A stretch of 19,797 nucleotides of DNA from Sporomusaceae bacterium (GCA_022839045.1 JALHDI010000051.1:7244-27040); one strand, 5' to 3'; shown: positions 1 through 5,640, counted from the stretch's first letter. The notes: generated by a model not told the origin, from the letters alone. Numbers and translations are program-made.

Positions 1-466
1 CGTCGTTCAGCATCGCGTGCCAATAGGCGCCGCCGGCCTCGGGTACTACCCCCACCTGGTCGACATTAAGCCGCTGCCGCTTTTCATTTACAGTGATTTC
101 CACAGGGCCTCTCAGAAGCCCCAGAAGCCTCTCCTTCTCCCCGGGGGTATGCTGCACTACCGGCAGACCCGTTACCACGGAGACAGCCTGGCCAGCGCCA
201 GCCAGGATGCCTAAAGCGGTGAGGAATAGAACCTGGGTTTCGGTGTGGATTTTGCTCTCGGTGGCCATCTCCCGGACGAAGTAGGATTCGTCGGCGGCCA
301 GGTCGGCGACGAAGTATTTCCGGCCGTTGATCTCCACTTCATAGTTCCCGCCGGCGGAAAGTTTGCGCTCCCGCCACTCCCCCACCTGGCTCCTGAACTC
401 GACCCGCTTGCCGGCCGTCACCGCCTTCACCCGGTCGCGGCCGACGTCGATCCCGATGACCTGCAT
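1..466 (-). CDS. ParM/StbA-like actin-fold ATPase, 3' end outside window
   Basis: The first 155 residues of an open frame run off the left edge with no stop. The N-terminus MQVIGIDVGRDRVKAV is an actin-fold phosphate-1 motif (hydrophobic strand, then DxG). It continues with the layout typical of the actin-like protein N-terminal domain of ParM/StbA proteins: NGRKYFVADLA near residue 50, a helix with THTETQ-like character (KIHTETQVLFLTAL) and the strand VSVVTGLPV near residue 105. Family members polymerise into filaments that push plasmid copies apart. Two ATGs are possible; the one at 466 is preferred because AGGGGG lies about 7 nt upstream, whereas the ATG at 472 directly abuts that ribosome binding site. 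The gene is separated from the upstream XRE gene by a terminator and an AT-rich repeat region. No ParR-like partner is visible; it would lie to the left. Family call is by motif; a role in phage-plasmid partition is inference. Confidence 0.8.
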   Translation of the reverse strand, partial: MQVIGIDVGRDRVKAVTAGKRVEFRSQVGEWRERKLSAGGNYEVEINGRKYFVADLAADESYFVREMATESKIHTETQVLFLTALGILAGAGQAVSVVTGLPVVQHTPGEKERLLGLLRGPVEITVNEKRQRLNVDQVGVVPEAGGAYWHAMLND

Positions 467-578
467 CCCCATCCCCCCTATATAGGTTTCTATATTTTGT
501 GCTATATAGATATGGTACCCCCCAAATAAAATTGCCTGTCTACTAAAAAATATTTTGGGCATAATAAAGCCCGGATGA
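467..578. promoter_or_regulatory. AT-rich intergenic control region of the actin-like gene
   Basis: This is one of only two non-coding gaps in the window and is markedly more AT-rich than its surroundings. It contains the tail of the XRE gene terminator, the three phased repeats, a GGTACC palindrome at 514-519 and a strong ribosome binding site (AGGGGGG). A promoter for the actin-like gene must lie here, since the terminator precedes it. However, I could not find a convincing paired -35/-10 at good spacing; TATATA-type -10 candidates fall within the repeats. Confidence 0.45.
478..509. repeat. three 12-bp-phased ATATAG repeats upstream of the actin-like gene
   Basis: Read on the minus strand, the octamers CTATATAG (509-502), AAATATAG (497-490) and CTATATAG (485-478) lie exactly 12 nt apart, and the outer two are perfect palindromes. 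The last copy touches the ribosome binding site of the actin-like gene. This placement and phasing would suit an operator for autoregulation or the edge of a parC-type centromere, which in ParMRC systems consists of short direct repeats around the parM promoter. Three copies are few, so function is inferred. Confidence 0.5.
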
Positions 579-590
579 TTAGTCCGGGCT
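560..590 (-). terminator. rho-independent terminator of the XRE gene
   Basis: AGCCCGGA (568-575) and TCCGGGCT (583-590) form a perfect 8-bp stem with a 7-nt loop. On the minus strand the stem is followed by TTTATTAT, a moderately T-rich tract. The stop codon of the XRE gene lies inside the hairpin loop, so the hairpin overlaps the coding end. On the plus strand no T-run follows, so it should act on minus-strand transcripts only. Confidence 0.7.
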
Positions 591-788
591 GATCAAGTCT
601 TCCATATGCACATCTGGTATACGTTCCCTCAGTTTCAGGAATATTTTATAAAGCGATTCAGTATCCGGCTGCGTCTTCTGCTTCTCCCACCGGTTCACGC
701 TCCAGGCGCTGAAGCCCAGGAAGTCGGCAAAGTCCTTTTGTTCGTCAAACTGTAACAGATGCCGGTAATACTTCAAACGGTTTTGCAT
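579..788 (-). CDS. small XRE-family helix-turn-helix regulator
   Basis: A 69-residue protein consisting almost only of a Cro/CI-type helix-turn-helix domain. The stretch KDFADFLGFSAWSVNRWEKQ at residues 18-37 fits the XRE pattern: helix 2, a turn at the FS residues, and a recognition helix ending in WE. QPDTESLYKIFLKL after it is the usual helix 4/5. There is no oligomerisation domain, as in Cro-like or plasmid repressor proteins. An AAGGGTGG sequence lies upstream of the ATG. The gene is divergent from the plus-strand secreted-protein gene, ends in its own hairpin terminator and precedes the actin-like gene. It may control the moron, itself or the partition gene; no target is proven. The HTH call is firm, the role is not. 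Confidence 0.8.
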   Translation of the reverse strand: MQNRLKYYRHLLQFDEQKDFADFLGFSAWSVNRWEKQKTQPDTESLYKIFLKLRERIPDVHMEDLISPD

Positions 789-798
789 GGTACCACCC

Positions 799-828
799 TT
801 GTCCCAATGTCTCCTTTAGTGTTATTCT
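799..828 (+). promoter_or_regulatory. candidate sigma-70 promoter for the secreted OB-fold gene
   Basis: TTGTCC (799-804) and TATTCT (823-828) are separated by 18 nt; each matches the consensus at four of six positions. They lie about 37 nt upstream of the preferred start of the plus-strand gene, in the divergent gap shared with the XRE gene. The match is modest, but a promoter is needed here because this gene is alone on its strand. Confidence 0.4.
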
Positions 829-864
829 TTATATGGAAATAAATTCCTGTTTGGAGGTATGAAT

Positions 865-1245
865 GTGAGAAAAATAATCCTGACCGTGATGTGCCTGCTC
901 TGCCTCACCGCCGTCGCCTATGCGGATTCGGCAAGCGCGATCCGGGTGGAAGCGCCGGTGCTGTATGCTGAATACCGGGACAACGGAGTGGCCGCGGACG
1001 CCAAGTACAAGGGGAAAACTATCGAGGTCACCGGTACCATCGCCAGAATCAAAAAGGACATCGCCGACAATATCGTGATCGAGCTCAAGGGCCCGGGCAT
1101 GTTCGAGACGGTGAATTGCACCTTCGGCGACAAGTGGGCCGGCAAGGTGGCCACCCTGAAGAAAGGACAATCGGTCGTCATCCGAGGTACCGGCGACGGG
1201 TACTGGGTATCCGTTTTCGTGGCGAACTGCGAGTTAGTGGAATAA
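865..1245 (+). CDS. secreted OB-fold (tRNA_anti-like) protein, probable moron
   Basis: Encodes about 126 residues. The N-terminus has a Sec signal peptide: basic MRK, a hydrophobic core IILTVMCLLCLTAV and a likely signal peptidase I cut after AYA. The mature part carries the conserved pattern of the tRNA_anti-like OB-fold family: N-x-V-A-A-D-x-K-Y-K-G-K followed by I-x-V-T-G, then LKKGQSVVIRGTGDG and a late Cys. Two Cys (in VNCTF and ANCEL) may pair. An ATG at 859 is possible, but GGAGG (853-857) is only 1 nt from it and 7 nt from the GTG at 865, so the GTG is preferred. It is the only plus-strand gene, faces the end of the late operon, shares its terminator, and has its own promoter region. 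That layout is typical of a moron expressed in lysogens. Its function in this family is not established. Confidence 0.8.
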   Translation: MRKIILTVMCLLCLTAVAYADSASAIRVEAPVLYAEYRDNGVAADAKYKGKTIEVTGTIARIKKDIADNIVIELKGPGMFETVNCTFGDKWAGKVATLKKGQSVVIRGTGDGYWVSVFVANCELVE

Positions 1246-1275
1246 AAAAACCCCCGGCGCTCGCCGGGGGTTTTT
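1246..1275. terminator. strong bidirectional terminator between convergent transcripts
   Basis: The sequence is a near-perfect palindrome: A5 then CCCCCGGCG (1251-1259), a minimal CT centre, CGCCGGGGG (1262-1270) then T5. The T-run follows the stem on both strands. It starts directly after the stop codon of the plus-strand gene and lies 9 nt beyond the stop of the last late-operon gene, so it should end both transcripts. Confidence 0.93.
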
Positions 1276-1283
1276 CTTGTGTA

Positions 1284-1466
1284 CTATTCTTTCTTGTCGT
1301 CGGGTTCTTTGTTGGTGCAGTTCAGGTCGATGCTGCCGCACCCGAGGTGGCCACGATGGGAGCCGATATTGTGGATGGCGGTCTGGGCGCCGTAGAGCAC
1401 CGAAGCATCGACGCACTTGTCGGCCTTTTTGCAGCCGTAACAGGGGGTGTTCAGGGCATAAGACAT
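1284..1466 (-). CDS. Cys-rich small protein, unknown function
   Basis: A 60-residue protein, last gene of the late operon. It contains six cysteines: PCYGCKKADKC at residues 8-18, then GCG and NC near residues 43-50, plus two histidines (IHNIGSHRGHL). This is a plausible zinc-binding knuckle or disulfide-stabilised miniprotein. GAGGAGG lies 7 nt before the ATG, so translation is well supported. The C-terminus is charged (KEPDDKKE). I have a sense of similar proteins in phages of Bacillota but cannot name a family. No signal peptide, so a cytoplasmic metal-binding role is more likely than secretion. Confidence 0.7.
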   Translation of the reverse strand: MSYALNTPCYGCKKADKCVDASVLYGAQTAIHNIGSHRGHLGCGSIDLNCTNKEPDDKKE

Positions 1467-1480
1467 TGTTTTTCCTCCTC

Positions 1481-2032
1481 TTATTTTATTAATTTGCCAG
1501 CCGCTACGCCGGCGACGAAACTAATAATACCGGTCTCAACCTTCTCCTTCTCTTTCTTCTTGTTCAAGTCATCCAGGGCCTTTTGCTTGTCGCGATCATA
1601 CTTCAGCCGGTCGATTTCCCGCTCGGCCGCCAGGCGGGCGTTCAGCTCCTCCGTCACGTCGATCGTTACCCTGGTTGTCTCGACGACCTCCAGCATGCCG
1701 TCCTCGCCGAGCTTGACTTCCTTGACCCCGGGGGGCAGCGGCAGGGGCTGCTCCTTGCCGTCCACCACGGCATTGATTTTATTGCCGCGCCGGACGACCT
1801 GGAGGATAGTGTCCTTTTGCTCCGGCTGGCTGTAGGGCTTCACGGCCACGCCGGTGCCGCCGGTCACGGCCGCGTCGATCTTCATCGGCTCCGGCTTCCG
1901 CAGTTCCACCGTCGCCGGCTTGGTGACGGCCGCCTTGTAATCCTTCCATTCCCCCCAGGCGAAGAAAGCGACAAAACAGGTCAGGGCGAGGATCAGCAGG
2001 AACTTCCACTCCTTACTCAGCCACTCTTTCAT
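1481..2032 (-). CDS. membrane-anchored coiled-coil protein, unknown
   Basis: 183 residues. A transmembrane segment at about 10-26 (FLLILALTCFVAFFAW) follows a short basic N-terminus, so the body is probably outside the membrane. The middle is Pro-rich and extended (residues 38-105). Residues 128-165 are a strongly charged helix (EELNARLAAEREIDRLKYD onward, then a Lys/Glu run), likely coiled coil. A small hydrophobic tail (IISFVAGVAAGKLI) ends the protein. The ATG at 2032 overlaps the preceding stop as TGATG and is chosen over an in-frame start further upstream that would lie inside the preceding gene. The topology resembles an inner-membrane spanin subunit, but no outer-membrane partner is evident, so no function is assigned. 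Confidence 0.72.
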   Translation of the reverse strand: MKEWLSKEWKFLLILALTCFVAFFAWGEWKDYKAAVTKPATVELRKPEPMKIDAAVTGGTGVAVKPYSQPEQKDTILQVVRRGNKINAVVDGKEQPLPLPPGVKEVKLGEDGMLEVVETTRVTIDVTEELNARLAAEREIDRLKYDRDKQKALDDLNKKKEKEKVETGIISFVAGVAAGKLIK

Positions 2033-2322
2033 CACGGTGCCTCCTTGGAGTATTCCTCCACGATGAAATAGTCCCGCCTGACACTCGGCAGCGCCTGGAT
2101 CATGCCGGTCCACTCGGCGTAGAACTCGCCGGCCTGCGAAAGCGTCACATCGGCGTGATATTTGCCGGCGTCGTCGCGCTGCGGCGCATGGGTGGCAATA
2201 CTGGCGAATTTCGCGTTAAGGATGGACATCGTCACCGTATCGGGATCGACGACCTGGTCGGCAAAATCGTAAAACACCGAAGAAAACCGTACTGTATTGC
2301 CCTTCTGAAATTTGTTATTCAC
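2032..2322 (-). CDS. small beta-rich phage protein (Ig-like), unknown
   Basis: 96 residues. The pattern KGNTVRFSSVFYDFADQVVDPDTVTMSI, shortened here to its features, is alternating hydrophobic strands with the turn VDPDTV; then GKYHADVTLSQAGEFYAEW looks like the last strands of an Ig-like domain. Such single-domain proteins occur in phage structural operons, but I know no assigned function. The start is GTG with GAGGTG 8 nt upstream; it overlaps the preceding gene by 8 nt. Being in the post-lysis block with other beta-rich proteins, it could be a virion decoration or a chaperone for one. Confidence 0.65.
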   Translation of the reverse strand: MNNKFQKGNTVRFSSVFYDFADQVVDPDTVTMSILNAKFASIATHAPQRDDAGKYHADVTLSQAGEFYAEWTGMIQALPSVRRDYFIVEEYSKEAP

Positions 2323-2809
2323 CCATTTGCACCTCTATCCGGCGAACCTTGGCCGCGCTGGCCAGGCGCCTTGATTTCTCTGTTGTGGCGATCTCGCGGC
2401 CGGCCGCGGTCGTACTGATAATACGCTCCTGACAGGTAGTTTCAGCTTTGCGCGGTTGTGCTTCGACGTCTCGGATGTAGCATTTACCGGTGTTCAGGAT
2501 CAGGATGTCCTTGGTCACGCTCGCCAGGTTATCAACCTCGTCACCGACGATGGCCTTGATCCGGGCCCACCCTGCCAGGCATGAGCCGAAATCCCATGTC
2601 CCGTAGAACGAGTTCGCCGTGCGATGCTCGAGGATAATTGGCCAGCGGACGCCCTCAGAGTCGATGACAGCGATATCCTGGATGGTACCCAGGTTTTCGG
2701 CCGCCTGGATTGTTATCGGCGTAGCGCTGTGCTTGACGGTCCAGGTCGGACAGTAGATTGCCACTACCGGCGGCGTCGTATCGAGGTCGAGGATGAAATA
2801 ACTAGCCAT
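2315..2809 (-). CDS. Ig-like protein with C-terminal decapeptide repeats
   Basis: 164 residues. The N-terminus MASYFILDLDTTPPVV resembles that of the Ig-like protein encoded at 4069-4740 (MASYVTITLDTTGPAS), so both begin with the same strand and DTTxP linker. Residues 10-107 look like one Ig-like domain ending in VTKDILIL. Residues 124-160 show a degenerate period-10 repeat with arginine followed by an aliphatic residue (ERIISTT, GREIATT, SRRLASA, RRIEVQ). This pattern is seen in longer form in some phage structural proteins. It overlaps its neighbours by 8 nt on both sides. Function unknown; a virion surface or fibre accessory role fits its context. Confidence 0.66.
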   Translation of the reverse strand: MASYFILDLDTTPPVVAIYCPTWTVKHSATPITIQAAENLGTIQDIAVIDSEGVRWPIILEHRTANSFYGTWDFGSCLAGWARIKAIVGDEVDNLASVTKDILILNTGKCYIRDVEAQPRKAETTCQERIISTTAAGREIATTEKSRRLASAAKVRRIEVQMGE

Positions 2810-4028
2810 ATGCCGACCACGTCCCTGCGCTGTTTTTGCCGTAGACGTTTATCTGGTAGGCTCCGTCGCCCTGGGAAAGTTCGACGGTTTCGACGTCGAA
2901 GGTTATGTCCGTGTTTGCGGGGATAGGCGTGCCGGGGGTGAGTTTTCGCAATTCTAAAACGTCGACATACCAAAGAGTCTCGGCCCCTGACATGGCAATT
3001 TGCGGAAAGGCGTTTGTAAATGCAGACGGGATGGTGATGTCGACGGAATACTCCACCCACTCGCTGCTGGCCGCGACCGCCACTTCCTGTCCATCGGTAA
3101 AGGTAAAGGTTGCATAGTCCATTAGTCCGGCTGTCATGGTGCCGGCATCGCCCTTATATTTGACTTTTAGCCGGTAGACGTCGCCGGCTTGCCCATCCAC
3201 GAGGACCGCCGCCCCGGAAAGGTTTGAGAAGGCAAAACCGCTCTCTGCTGCTGTCGGACTAACTTGGAGGCAACTCCCCCCGCCATATCCGCCGCTACTC
3301 AAATAAGTCAGGGTTGACTGCATTGGATTGAAGTCCTCGGCAACAATGGCCGCGCTGGCAATCTCGCTGACGTCGGCGTTCACGAGGTTCGCGCCCTCTG
3401 TCAGTGGCGTCGTCCCGTTCCCGACCAGCAATCCCTGGCCATGGCCGGCGCCGCCCGCCCTGGCCTCCCATTCGACGAGGGGGGTGTCGCTTCGGAAGGT
3501 GACGGTCGAGGTGGTGGTGCCGGCGACGAGGCCGAGTTTGGTCCGGGTGGCGTTGGTGACGGTGATGATGGGCAGTTCCTCCATCCACTCCATCATCTCT
3601 ATTTCGGCGCAAACCCAGTACCCAAGTCCTACAGGGCCTGTCGCTTTTAGCGTCCACTGGGTATAATCTACCTCGCTGGTGGTTATCTCGAATTCGTGCC
3701 AAGTATCCGACGAGTAGGCCGAAAATGTATATCCAGTTTGAATGTCATACCATGTTACCCCGTCGTTGCTAGCAATGGCTTTAACCGCAGCGGGGACGGT
3801 GGAATAACCTTCGGCAAAAAATATGCTTCGATGCCTAATTTTCTTTATTTTTCTTCCAATTGTGTGCTGATAACCAATATATGCTACGTTTGCAACGGCA
3901 CTCCCAGATTGGCTCGATTGCCAAATTGTTGAAAGGTTATTATCAAATGCGTTTGACTTGGAGCTTCCAATTCTGTCGCCCCCGCTTATCGGTGTTCCCC
4001 CGGTGCAAAGGTCCGCTGTGTAGCCCAT
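2802..4028 (-). CDS. discoidin-like / carbohydrate-binding surface protein
   Basis: 408 residues in a mosaic. Residues 1-150 resemble a discoidin (F5/8 type C) domain: NAFDNNLSTIWQS near residue 26, an SNDGVTWYDI strand near 87 and a C-terminal WVCAEIEMMEW. Residues 153-213 look like the first half of an Ig-like module, and 370-408 like its second half (SQGDGAYQINVYGKNSAGTW). Between them, residues 216-363 read as a CBM-like jelly roll (GGSCLQVSPT, GDVYRLKVKYKGDAG, YVDVLEL). This suggests a host-glycan binding or decoration protein. The start has GGAGGTGAGTC before ATG. Coding DNA at about 3690-3960 is more AT-rich than the rest, hinting at recent import of the N-terminal domain. Confidence 0.72.
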   Translation of the reverse strand: MGYTADLCTGGTPISGGDRIGSSKSNAFDNNLSTIWQSSQSGSAVANVAYIGYQHTIGRKIKKIRHRSIFFAEGYSTVPAAVKAIASNDGVTWYDIQTGYTFSAYSSDTWHEFEITTSEVDYTQWTLKATGPVGLGYWVCAEIEMMEWMEELPIITVTNATRTKLGLVAGTTTSTVTFRSDTPLVEWEARAGGAGHGQGLLVGNGTTPLTEGANLVNADVSEIASAAIVAEDFNPMQSTLTYLSSGGYGGGSCLQVSPTAAESGFAFSNLSGAAVLVDGQAGDVYRLKVKYKGDAGTMTAGLMDYATFTFTDGQEVAVAASSEWVEYSVDITIPSAFTNAFPQIAMSGAETLWYVDVLELRKLTPGTPIPANTDITFDVETVELSQGDGAYQINVYGKNSAGTWSAYG

Positions 4029-4068
4029 GACTCACCTCCTCCCCGGCTAGGGACGGCGGCAGCCGCCC

Positions 4069-4740
4069 CTATACGCTCCAGTTCCCGGCGCCGTCCTTGA
4101 TGAAAACCTTCACGATCTTGGCGCCGTCGCCGCTGCTGGCCGTCTCCAAGTCGGTGCCGTTGATTGTCACGTTGATAACGCTGGCGGTCGTCCAGGTTCC
4201 GGTCCCGCTGGTGTTGGTGCTGCCGGCCGTCGTCGGGATGACTGTGCCGGTGTCGTGCGCCGCGCCGGTGCTCCCCACGACCTTGACTTTGTATTCGGTG
4301 AAGTCCTGGTCCGCCTGGAAGGAGAAGGCGGCGGTATTTTTGCCGGTGATCTTTGATATCTTGTTGACGTCCGGCCCCGCGATGGCGGCGGCGGGGATCG
4401 TGGTGTCGAGGGTGATGGTGTCCGAAACCTGGGCGGATTCGTTGTAGACATCATCGCGGATTTTGCCGTAAAGAGTTTTTGCCCCGTCGCCGGCTGATAA
4501 CATGGCCTGGATCGATTCCTGGTAAGTGATCCAGTTGCTGGCCCCCTCTGTCGCCTGGATATTTGCGTTGTAGGTGGTGTCGACATTGCCCCAGATTTTC
4601 ATCTGGAGCTCGTCGGTAGCGGGGGAGGACAGGGCGACGGTTACTAGCTGATTCGTGCAAAATTGAGCGCCGCCGTCGATGGTCATCGTGGCCGAAGCCG
4701 GCCCAGTGGTGTCGAGGGTGATGGTTACATAGCTTGCCAA
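4069..4740 (-). CDS. tandem Ig-like repeat phage surface protein
   Basis: 223 residues made of two related modules: about 6-108 and 109-223. Each starts DTTxP and ends with the same signature: SAGDGAKTLYGKIRDDVYN in the first and SSGDGAKIVKVFIKDGAGNW in the second. This GDGAKxxxVxxKDxxGN element is common in bacterial and phage Ig-like adhesin modules. The protein has no signal peptide and so is most likely a virion component such as a head or tail decoration, or fibre stalk. Start is TTG at 4740 with GGAGGGA about 6 nt upstream. It directly follows the lysis cassette and shares modules with the gene at 2802-4028. Confidence 0.72.
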   Translation of the reverse strand: MASYVTITLDTTGPASATMTIDGGAQFCTNQLVTVALSSPATDELQMKIWGNVDTTYNANIQATEGASNWITYQESIQAMLSAGDGAKTLYGKIRDDVYNESAQVSDTITLDTTIPAAAIAGPDVNKISKITGKNTAAFSFQADQDFTEYKVKVVGSTGAAHDTGTVIPTTAGSTNTSGTGTWTTASVINVTINGTDLETASSGDGAKIVKVFIKDGAGNWSV

Positions 4741-4756
4741 TTAAATCCCTCCTGTT

Positions 4757-4933
4757 CTACAGGCTACGGGTGACAAATCCGGCCAGCCAACCCAGCGCCG
4801 CGCCGACAACGGTATACCGCCACTTGAGCCAGGAAAGCTCCGCCCTGGCCTTCTCGTCGAGCTTGTCGAGCAGCTCGGCCTTGCCGGTCAATATCCCGGC
4901 AACGCGCCGGAGCCATTCGGCCAATTTACCCAT
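4757..4933 (-). CDS. 58-residue single-span membrane protein
   Basis: A short gene with a strong start: TTGGAGGTG about 7 nt before ATG. The protein begins MGKLAEWLRRVAGILTG, an amphipathic helix, continues with an acidic/basic helix (AELLDKLDEKARAEL) and ends with one transmembrane segment (TVVGAALGWLAGFV, residues 41-54) and a short basic tail TRSL. It sits immediately after the lysis genes, so it may be an antiholin, a second holin or a lysis accessory protein; I do not recognise a family. It fills the gap between its neighbours, which supports it being real. Confidence 0.68.
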   Translation of the reverse strand: MGKLAEWLRRVAGILTGKAELLDKLDEKARAELSWLKWRYTVVGAALGWLAGFVTRSL

Positions 4934-4951
4934 TATCGCACCTCCAATTTT

Positions 4952-5122
4952 TTATCTGGCAACATACGTGATGGATTCCCCTCCATCGTGGTAATGCACG
5001 ACGCAGATGCCGGTCCCATCCTGATACCGGATATGAACATACAACCTGCCGCCGTCTCGGTTGCTGCTGACGCGGGCAATGGGCTTGTGATTGTACATCT
5101 GGACGATGTCCTGAGCGTTCAC
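4952..5122 (-). CDS. 56-residue protein after the amidase, unknown
   Basis: A short frame with a GTG start overlapping the amidase stop codon (GTGA), preceded by GGGGGGA. The product, beginning MNAQDIVQMYNHKPIARV, appears to be a small all-beta unit: RLYVHIRYQ, then TGICVVHYHDGG and a final SITYVAR. It has no membrane segment or Cys cluster. Tight coupling to the amidase suggests a lysis-linked or regulatory role, but I know no family. The reading frame extends further upstream into the amidase gene; those residues are not natural-looking and are excluded. Confidence 0.6.
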   Translation of the reverse strand: MNAQDIVQMYNHKPIARVSSNRDGGRLYVHIRYQDGTGICVVHYHDGGESITYVAR

Positions 5123-5640
5123 GCCATTCCCCCCAGTATCGCCGCGGCCATCTGCCGGATGATCTCCCCTCCCTGGCCAGCCGGCACGCCGGGAAGCGCC
5201 CAGAGGTCCCACCGTTCCCAGGTCGTCGCCGGGCCGTAGTCGTCAAGGTCGGCCTGCTCCGCGTGTGTCCGCACATGGGCGAAATCCGGCAGCAGGCCGA
5301 GGCCCTGGCAGAGCGCCGCCACCACCCGGGCCATGATGTCGACCTGGACGTCGGTCGGCGGCACGTTGCCGAAATCTACTCGGCCGTCAGCGTAGGCCAC
5401 CGCGTCAGCACAGCAAAGAATCGATACGCCGACGCTGCCGGTGTTCTGCATGTAGGTGTGCTCGCCGGTTTCCGTCAGCGGCATGGCCACCAGAATCCGG
5501 CCGTCGCCAGTAATTGAGATGTGATACTTCGAGGACGGGTTGTCGTAATGGCCAGCCGACCAGTGCAGGAAAATGCGATCGATAGCGCCGACCGCTTCCT
5601 CAGCCATTGTCCGGATGTCCGCCAGGCTTACCTGCCGCAT
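5119..5640 (-). CDS. endolysin, N-acetylmuramoyl-L-alanine amidase
   Basis: 173 residues of the Amidase_2/PGRP fold, which cleaves the bond between N-acetylmuramic acid and L-alanine in peptidoglycan. Visible motifs: FLHWSAGHYD with the first zinc His at residue 26, YHISITGDGRI near 39-49, HTYMQNTGSVGVSI near 61-74, and RTHAEQADLDDYGP with the second zinc His at 126 and an Asp ligand about 133-134. There is no separate cell-wall binding domain. The ATG at 5640 overlaps the -1 frame stop of the upstream membrane gene as TAATG; GTG codons at 5652 and 5649 are alternative starts but lie too close to the AGGAGG. It follows an XhlA-like and a holin-like gene, completing a standard lysis cassette. 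Confidence 0.92.
   Translation of the reverse strand: MRQVSLADIRTMAEEAVGAIDRIFLHWSAGHYDNPSSKYHISITGDGRILVAMPLTETGEHTYMQNTGSVGVSILCCADAVAYADGRVDFGNVPPTDVQVDIMARVVAALCQGLGLLPDFAHVRTHAEQADLDDYGPATTWERWDLWALPGVPAGQGGEIIRQMAAAILGGMA

Noticed and set aside
829..1170. Minus-strand frame opposite the secreted OB-fold gene
   Set aside because: The plus-strand product has a signal peptide and family pattern; the antisense frame does not.
1116..1835. Long plus-strand frame across the terminator and the Cys-rich gene
   Set aside because: Runs antisense to well-supported genes and through the terminator; composition is Ser/Arg-rich and shows no domain.
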